Shown here piece after piece: positions 57,869 to 64,000 of a stretch of 64,000 nucleotides of DNA (position 1 is its first letter; each line of letters starts with the position of its first letter). This DNA is from Calycina herbarum (Eukaryota > Ascomycota > Leotiomycetes > Helotiales > Pezizellaceae). Position numbers and translations under genes: made by a program. The stretch is taken from the NCBI GenBank assembly GCA_001414485.1, contig LLEY01000004.1:372001-436000 (forward strand), written 5' to 3'. The notes beneath the pieces were generated by a model, which was not told the origin of the DNA, ran no database searches, and saw only the letters and a list, made by a program, of their open reading frames with translations.

Positions 57869-59308
57869 ATGTCCGATCCACTGTACGAATTACTAGTTCC
57901 TTATTTTAACAAACCACCTCCGCGCCCACCACCCAGCTCCAATGACCCAACAACGAATACCTACCTCGCTCGACTCACGACTCTCCCCCTCAACTCTCTC
58001 ACCACCAGCGAGCCCCAATCTCTCACCCAATCGACACATTCATTGCTCCTCTCCCTCCAGGCACTTTCCAAACGATCGCATAAATCTATAATCGACTCCT
58101 CCACCCACCTCTCTACTCTAAGCACCACCCTACCCAGCCTCGCGCAATCCACAGCCTCTCTACGAGATGCGCTCCCCAAACTCGACGATGCAGCAATCAA
58201 TTTCAGCGAGAACTATAACCTACGAGCCGAAAACACCAATCCCCTATTAGACCGAAGAAGAAAAGCCCTTCTTCTATCCCGAAATATCGATCGTCTATCC
58301 GATGTCCTAGATCTCCCCGCCCTCCTCTCCTCTGCGATATCCTCCTCCTCGAATACAACAGCACCAAACACAAATACCAATGCCTCAAACGCAACATTAA
58401 ATTATGCTTCCGCACTAGACCTCAATGCGCATATCAAGCGCCTGCATGGCTTATACCCCACCTCTCCCCTCATAACGAGCGTCAGCCTCCAAGCCGAAAC
58501 CGCGATGCAGGATATGTGTACAAACTTGATAGCTAGTCTGCGAGGCAACAGCCTGAAGCTGGCAAGTGCAATGAGGACAATAAGTTGGTTACGAAGAGTA
58601 GCCCCGGAATTAAACTCTACACCAACCAATACCTCCCTCTCCACAACAAGCTCAATATCCACAAGTTCAAGCAACGCCCGAGAAGGCGCCCTAGGCTCAC
58701 TCTTCCTCGTCTGTCGACTCTCCAATCTCTCACAGATGCTCTCCGCACTCTCACCCCTCCGAGAATTGGCAGATCAAGAAACTGCAAAGCTACTGGCACA
58801 AGGAAATCAAGGTTCCAAAGAAAAAAGTAAATGGGAAGGTGGTCAACAAACAGAACGCTACCTGAAACGATACATCGAGATTTTCCGTGAACAAAGTTTC
58901 GCGGTAGTAAGCATGTATCGCTCCATTTTCCCACCTCCAGCTGCAACACCCGAAGGCCTGAAAGGTGTAATTCCCGCTGCGGGAAAACAAGATCCTTTGC
59001 AACCTCTTCCTTCTGCACTGGGGACATTTCCTCAGAGATTGGTGGGTATGCTGGAAGAGACTTTACGGCAATATTTACCCAATGTTAGGGATAGGAGTTC
59101 GAGGGATAGTCTTTTGACTCAGGTTCTTTATTGTGCGGGCAGTTTGGGGAGGTTAGGTGGGGATTTTAGTTTGATCCTTGCGTTTTTGGGGGATGGTGAT
59201 GAGGAGGAGGGGGAGAGTGAAGATGACGAGGAGTGGGTGGAGGTTATTAGGAAACATAGGGTTTTGGCTGGGAGGTTGGAGTTGATGGTTGGGTCCAAGG
59301 ATCATTAG
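57869..59308 (+). CDS. COG8: Conserved oligomeric Golgi complex subunit 8
   Basis: A single intronless frame of 479 residues. Dor1-like family blocks: MSDPLYELLVPYF, QALSKRSHKSIIDSSTHLS, LDRRRKALLLSRNIDRLSDV, NYASALDLNAHIKRLHGLYP, TNLIASLRGNSLKLASAMRT with ISWLRRVAPEL, EGALGSLFLVCRLSNL and QQTERYLKRYIEIFREQSFA with VVSMYRSIFP. COG8 belongs to lobe B of the COG tether, which captures retrograde vesicles at the Golgi. Ser/Thr/Asn-rich low-complexity inserts interrupt the blocks near residues 168 and 255. An acidic stretch (DGDEEEGESEDDEEW) sits near the C-terminus. Confidence 0.92.
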   Translation: MSDPLYELLVPYFNKPPPRPPPSSNDPTTNTYLARLTTLPLNSLTTSEPQSLTQSTHSLLLSLQALSKRSHKSIIDSSTHLSTLSTTLPSLAQSTASLRDALPKLDDAAINFSENYNLRAENTNPLLDRRRKALLLSRNIDRLSDVLDLPALLSSAISSSSNTTAPNTNTNASNATLNYASALDLNAHIKRLHGLYPTSPLITSVSLQAETAMQDMCTNLIASLRGNSLKLASAMRTISWLRRVAPELNSTPTNTSLSTTSSISTSSSNAREGALGSLFLVCRLSNLSQMLSALSPLRELADQETAKLLAQGNQGSKEKSKWEGGQQTERYLKRYIEIFREQSFAVVSMYRSIFPPPAATPEGLKGVIPAAGKQDPLQPLPSALGTFPQRLVGMLEETLRQYLPNVRDRSSRDSLLTQVLYCAGSLGRLGGDFSLILAFLGDGDEEEGESEDDEEWVEVIRKHRVLAGRLELMVGSKDH

Positions 59309-59998
59309 ATGTCGGAGGTGGATGGAATGGAAAATAGATCTATGGACTACTACACATAGTCAGGAATTTACAAAAATTGGATCTAGTTGCCCAGTTGGCG
59401 CAACAGTTTTGGAGTATCGGTTTTTCAAACTGCTTTCAGTGAGGAGCTCCTCTTTCGTATTCATCAAAAGAGGACTTTCTCCTAACAAATTCGTTTGGAA
59501 GCTCAGTGACTCTCTCCTACAAAGAACAAGGCAGATATTCTTACTGCCTCCCATAGGAGTCCTATACTAGCTGTCCAGTTCGATAGTAGGTAAGTGTAGG
59601 CAATGTGTCATCTCGAGTGTCAGAAGGAAAATAATGAATCACCATCAATGTTAAAAACCGGGGCGTTCTTGTTTCACTTTTCCTGACATTACTTGATTGC
59701 TGTAATCCTTAAAGAAGACCTCTTGCTGTCGAGGTTTTAGTTCTTGTCGAATTCCTCAAGCGAAGTTTGGAAGTATCTGTTATTGTTTTCTTCTTCCAAC
59801 TGGTGTGGATGTTGAGGAATTTTGGAAGCCAGAATTTAACAGTAAAGTTTCGAGTATGAGCTTCCAACCTTTCTCTGACGGCAGTCAGCATTTTCCTTAT
59901 CTTTGATATCTGGTGTTGCCTGAAATATTCTCGGCTCCATCACCTTTTAAGAATAAATAGTTGGCTTCGACCTGTTCTGACTTTTCGGCATCTGAGGT

Positions 59999-60586
59999 GG
60001 TATATTTTATCTGACAATTAATTAATTGACCAATTATATAAGGAATTCATCAATTTCTCGGACTTTGTAGATTAATAAATTTGTCCACCAATAAATAATT
60101 GGAGGTTACATGTGAGGTTATTCCCACTTTTTATCGTATAAGCGTTCTAACCACAACATGCTCGTCACCTATTTAGGATTTATATACACCTCTGCATATA
60201 AATCCAAAATAGTTAGCTTTAAGCCTTTACCTAATTCACCTGAGAGAAGAAGGAATAAAAGGAAGCTTCTTCAGGATCGGTGGGAAGGAGATAATGCAGA
60301 GGCTATTGCTCTTTAAGATGATTTAGATAGCCAATTTGCTCAAGATATAGAGCAAGAGATAAGAAGGTCAAAAAGAGTTAGAGGAATTGAGAAGAGGGTC
60401 ATTAAGATTAGAGAAAAGGGGGTAGAAAAGGGGGGTAAGGCGGGCACTTCAGCTGGGAAAGGATGGGTTTAGGAATAGCTTCACTTTTATTTATTGGTGG
60501 GTACTTTTATTAATCCACAAAGTCCGAGAAATTGATGAATTCCTTATATATTTGGTCAATTAATTAATTGTCAGATAAAAGATACC
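59999..60586. mobile_element. MITE / deletion-derivative DNA transposon with ~100-bp TIRs
   Basis: The left end 59999-60098 and right end 60487-60586 are near-perfect reverse complements. Both begin GGTAT-TTTTATCTGACAAT and continue with AATTAATTGACC, GGAATTCATCAATTTCTCGG and ACTTTGT. TA dinucleotides flank the TATTTTATC-type start on both sides, compatible with a Tc1/mariner-like TA target, though the GG/CC outside them also matches. The 388-bp interior holds the broken ORF at 60224-60472. It lies within the right satellite array. Confidence 0.82.
60224..60472 (+). pseudogene. Broken charged ORF inside the MITE
   Basis: Reads PLPNSPERRRNKRKLLQDRW, then EGDNAEAIAL, a TAA stop where Gln (CAA) would fit, DDLDSQFAQDIEQEIRRSKR and GIEKRVIKIREKG, ending in TAG. 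Lys/Arg/Glu-rich and helical, it looks like the C-terminal tail of a transposase left after internal deletion. The transposase family cannot be proved from this fragment. Confidence 0.5.
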
Positions 60587-63330
60587 AGAGGAGTTGAAAC
60601 GATTCTTAACTTAGTTAAGAGTTAATTTCGTTGGTTCCGTTTCTCTGTTGGGGTTTTGCCGTCTATCCTGGTCGTCATCCCCTGCCGCTGGCGGATCATC
60701 AGGGGAGTGGTACGTCTTCGTATCTGGAGCATAAGACATAGTTAGATATATGTAGGCCACTGCGCATTTTGAAAATCTATAGGAAGTGCATGTATGTGCC
60801 TAGTTGGCGCGACTGTTTTGTGGTATTTTTCAAAGTTCTTAGATCTCCTATCATTTTCTCAAAATCATATTTCACCTCCCTACCAGGACCTCCATTTGGA
60901 ACGGACTTTGAACCTCGCTTGGCCTTTCAGTTTCTCTAAATCTAGACAAGACTTCTTGCTACTTATCTACCAGAATCTGTACCTAGGCTTTTGTCTGTGC
61001 CTTGGTGATTGTAGTATGTTGTTGGCGCGTTACATCAAGATTTGGAATCACCCCAATTATGTTTTGATATCTAGCATGTCCTTTGAATTCTTTGTGGTCT
61101 TGTGGAGTCGGTTTTTGCTGTCGAAACTTTTGCTCTTGTTGAATCCCCGAAACAAGTTAAAGCTAGTCTCTGCCACTTTCCATCTCCTAAACAGTATGAC
61201 TAAAAAATACTCGTCTTCCGTTCAATATTGGTGACTTGAAAGATCCTAAAAGCCCAACGCCGGAATTGGATCTTGGGAGCAAAGGAGCAAGCGAATGAAT
61301 GCGTTGGAGGAGTTAGGGTTGGAATGGGCTCTTTGCTGATAAAGTGGAACTCTGGTGCTTCGAACCTTGCCACGAGGGGATTTTCCAGGTTGATTTGCAG
61401 AAAATGGTCTCACTATCATGCATTTCATTCTACTAGGAACTTATACAGTGGAGTACTCTCACACTTGTACCTGTTACGTGCCTAGTCGGCCTAACTGTTT
61501 TGAGGCATTTATATCTTCAAATTGTTGAACCAGACAAGTTCCTTTCGATACTCTCTCTCATATTACCCTGGAAGTTGCTTTTCACATCCCTCTTGTTAGA
61601 ATTACAATGGTTTCTTCTTTTATAAATTGAAGGCAAAGTTTCTTGCAACCGCGTTCTTCATCTACGGGATCCAGTATCGTCAAAGCATTTGACTTGGAGT
61701 GTGGGAGATGTGCCGTATCGCGATGAGAGGAAGGTGTTACTGGTATACTGCAATTACGTCTGCAATCGAGGAAGGGCTTGAGTCTATGTTCTTGTCTTTG
61801 AGAGGTCCTTGTGGGTTTCATGGATAGGTGTTTACTGTCGAAATTTTTTCTGCTTCCGAATTGTCAAGCGAAATATGAAAGTATCTTCCGTAGTCATTTC
61901 TTCTCTTCTTCTAGGTGGTGTTATTTTGTAGAAACGAGGTTCTTTCCTGGTGATATCTCCTTGAGCTCCTGAACTCCATGCTGATGCAGAGATGAGCACT
62001 ATTATCGGCAGATGAGATCTCCGTATTCGTTTGGCGACGAGGCCAAAAAACAGAATTTTCGTTTTTGTCTCCCGGAACAAACCTTTCTGGTGAGATGTGA
62101 AGATTCTTTGATTTTTTGAGATCTGCCAGGACTGGGACTTGATTTGAAGGAACTTGTCTCTTTGCTTCGATACCTTTGTTACTATGGTAGGGGGCGGGGG
62201 TAGTCTAGGTATTGTATTCGGGCTGACTTATTGAGTGAGAACTTTGATACTGTCAGATCTTGGGCATTTTGTTGATATAGCTGATCGCATTTAAATTTCG
62301 TCACAAATTACCACAACCAGAACGCACAATACCATCAAACCAGTGACTGCACTGTACATCATTTTGATGGTTTGTGAGTTCTGAGGAATATCTCATTTGC
62401 TCAAAGCTACAAACTCTTGGAGTATGTTGATATATGGGGTAGCGTTCGGGGGTTTTGATGGTTGGAAAGGGGGGGTGATTACAATGTCGATGTTTTGGCT
62501 ATTGTCGAATCTCCTGAAAAGCTCAGAGTTATGTTCTAGCATTTTTTTTTGTTCTTCCCCCAGGTCAAATATTTAGGTAACGAAAAAGCCCTTGGGGTTG
62601 AACTGCAGAACCTAGTTTCAATTTGTCGACCATCTTAACTTATCTTGTTCCCCCAGTGAAATATTCTTTGTAGTTTTCGATTTGCTTATTGCCTTCGATT
62701 CAATAGCTCACCTCTCTCTTATTTGAGACCTGCGCATGACTGTGCATATCTAGGAGAGACAGCCGCGGTGCGATGCTCGGGGTGACTTGTTTGTTGGGAA
62801 CTTTGGTTGTTTTAGACCTTGAGTAATTTGCGCAAAGAATAATTGATACGGTTGCTTGTCTTTCTATTTAAATTTCACCCCAGAGTCCTACCTTGAATAA
62901 TCCCCAATGCTATCTACATTGGAATTGGGAAACATCATTCTAGGGGTTCTGAGCACATGGATATGTTAAAAATAGTGATGTTGTATAACCAACGTTCACA
63001 AATATGGGAAGTCATTCTAAACGTGTTGATATTTGGCTGAGCTTTCGAATCCTAATAAGATAAGTTATTTTGAAAGGTCCTACTTCGAAGATTTCATGGA
63101 CATACTTGAAAGGAGTTACAAAAACTTGGTTTCCAGATAAAGCTACTCTGGTAGTATTTATTCTATTTTCTGGTTGTACTTGGATCTCGTGACAAGATGA
63201 GAAAACTGGGGTGGTACTTCTACTGTCGAATTTGGGGTGTGCTGTCAAATTCTTCAGGGAAGTTTGAGAGTAACTGTACAATCTTTTTCTTCTCCCAAAT
63301 GGTGTGGTTCTGAAAGGGTGGGATTCTTGA

Positions 63331-64000
63331 CTCTTGAGATTGAAGGGAGCATCCATCGTTTCATATATGGGGAAACCAGTCAACGAAATGAACTCTGAGT
63401 ACTTTTGGTTTTGTGTGAGGCTATATGAATTTGGTAATTGTGCCCGATCCAGATTTTGAAGTCTTTAGAAAATAAGCTCGGTGGTCTAGGAATCGAAATA
63501 CTTGAGCAGCTTGTGCATTATGATGCATTTTCCCGAAGAAGAGTAAAACGATGGGATATTGTCTCTCTGGGACAATTCTACCTTCGTGTACAAGTTGGGG
63601 TTGGAAGTCAGCTGTTCCGCCACTTAGCTCAGAACTTCCGTCGAGGCTTTACCCTCGATCATCAGCATCGGTACTTGTAAGAGCTTGACGATGTCAGAAC
63701 CTGTTCAATTTAAGCAAGAGCAGAATCGATGATATAATCAATCGGCTTTCCTATTTATATCTTACCCTAACTTACGGCCCCGGATTATTTCATCCTTACC
63801 ATCAATTACAGCTTTATGGAGGATTCGAAGACAAGATAAAATCGCAGGTTTGCTGAGTATTTGATATGCTAGAAGCTGTGGAGTAGTTTTGCATAGAGGG
63901 GTAGTTACTCCATACAAAGCTTTTTATCTTTCAATCTATGTGCCCTTTCCCAAGTATCAACAAACAATTTGGCCAAAGAGCGGCAAAACGACAAAATCTC
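63331..64000. other. Window end, no gene recognised
   Basis: AT-rich DNA following the last clear repeat unit. The open frame at 63438-63680 shows no recognisable domain. Confidence 0.4.

Larger units (their letters stand above)
59385..63330 (+). repeat. Right degenerate ~0.7-kb tandem repeat array
   Basis: Two anchor motifs recur in order. Motif A, TGCCTAGTTGGCGCGACTG followed by TTTTG-GG, lies at about 59385, 60794 and 61479. Motif B, CTGTCGAA followed by TTGTCGAATTCCTCAAGCG and later TCTTCTTCC-A--TGGTGTGG, lies at about 59725, 61117, 61834, 62500 and 63221. A-to-B distances are 340, 323 and 355 bp. B-to-B distances are 1392, 717, 666 and 721 bp; removing the 588-bp MITE at 59999-60586 turns the first into 804. 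Another shared segment (GGG-TGACTT-TTG-G-GAACTTTG) lies at about 62220 and 62785. Strongly diverged and non-coding as far as can be seen. Confidence 0.65.

Noticed and set aside
10008..64000. tRNA, rRNA or telomere sequences in the intergenic regions
   Set aside because: No convincing box A/box B pair, rRNA block or telomeric hexamer run was found by eye; a covariance-model scan would be decisive.

Overview
The window reads as a filamentous ascomycete (Pezizomycotina) chromosome. Its genes are split by short GT-AG introns (about 45-85 bp, plus one clear GC-AG intron), it carries single-copy eukaryotic housekeeping genes, and its intergenic DNA is AT-rich. The protein set (Sla1, Abp2, LtrA-like, Dal5-like and inositol-type transporters, small Cys-rich secreted proteins) fits a Leotiomycete such as Botrytis or Sclerotinia relatives. 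That placement is inference from recall, not from a search.

Layout. 1-10 kb: 5' part of an inositol/sugar-type MFS transporter (-), a broken small secreted Cys-rich protein gene (-), ARS-binding protein Abp2 (-), a peroxisomal adenine-nucleotide carrier (+) and a short-chain dehydrogenase (-). 10-17.7 kb: a gene-poor stretch with a frameshifted exon remnant, a 12-exon secreted-protein gene built from eight tandemly duplicated 54-bp exons (12.7-14.55 kb), and degenerate repeats. 17.7-46.2 kb: a dense housekeeping block with SLA1 (-), a Dal5-family MFS permease (-), alpha-tubulin (-), the GPI-mannosyltransferase II subunit Pga1 (+), a WW-domain Q/G/P-rich protein (-), an LtrA-like membrane protein (-), the PP2A B regulatory subunit (+), a Yea4-type UDP-GlcNAc transporter (+) and AMP deaminase (+). 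46.2-64 kb: mostly repeat-rich DNA around an island of three genes: a TLC-domain membrane protein (-), a metal-dependent amidohydrolase (-) and COG8 (+).

The genes are independent units, not an operon or an obvious biosynthetic cluster. Several serve the endomembrane system and cell surface: Pga1 in GPI anchors, Yea4 in chitin precursor transport, COG8 in Golgi retrograde tethering, Sla1 in actin and endocytosis.

Most notable: (1) the tandem exon/intron array at 12.7-14.55 kb, where about 135-bp genomic repeats each carry one symmetric 54-bp exon coding an 18-residue Gly/Ala/Lys repeat behind a signal peptide, with a foldback element inside one of its introns; (2) two degenerate satellite-like arrays of about 0.7-kb period, in opposite orientation, flanking the TLC-amidohydrolase-COG8 island, the right one interrupted by a 588-bp MITE with ~100-bp terminal inverted repeats and a broken ORF; (3) three decayed reading frames invisible to a plain ATG-to-stop ORF scan.
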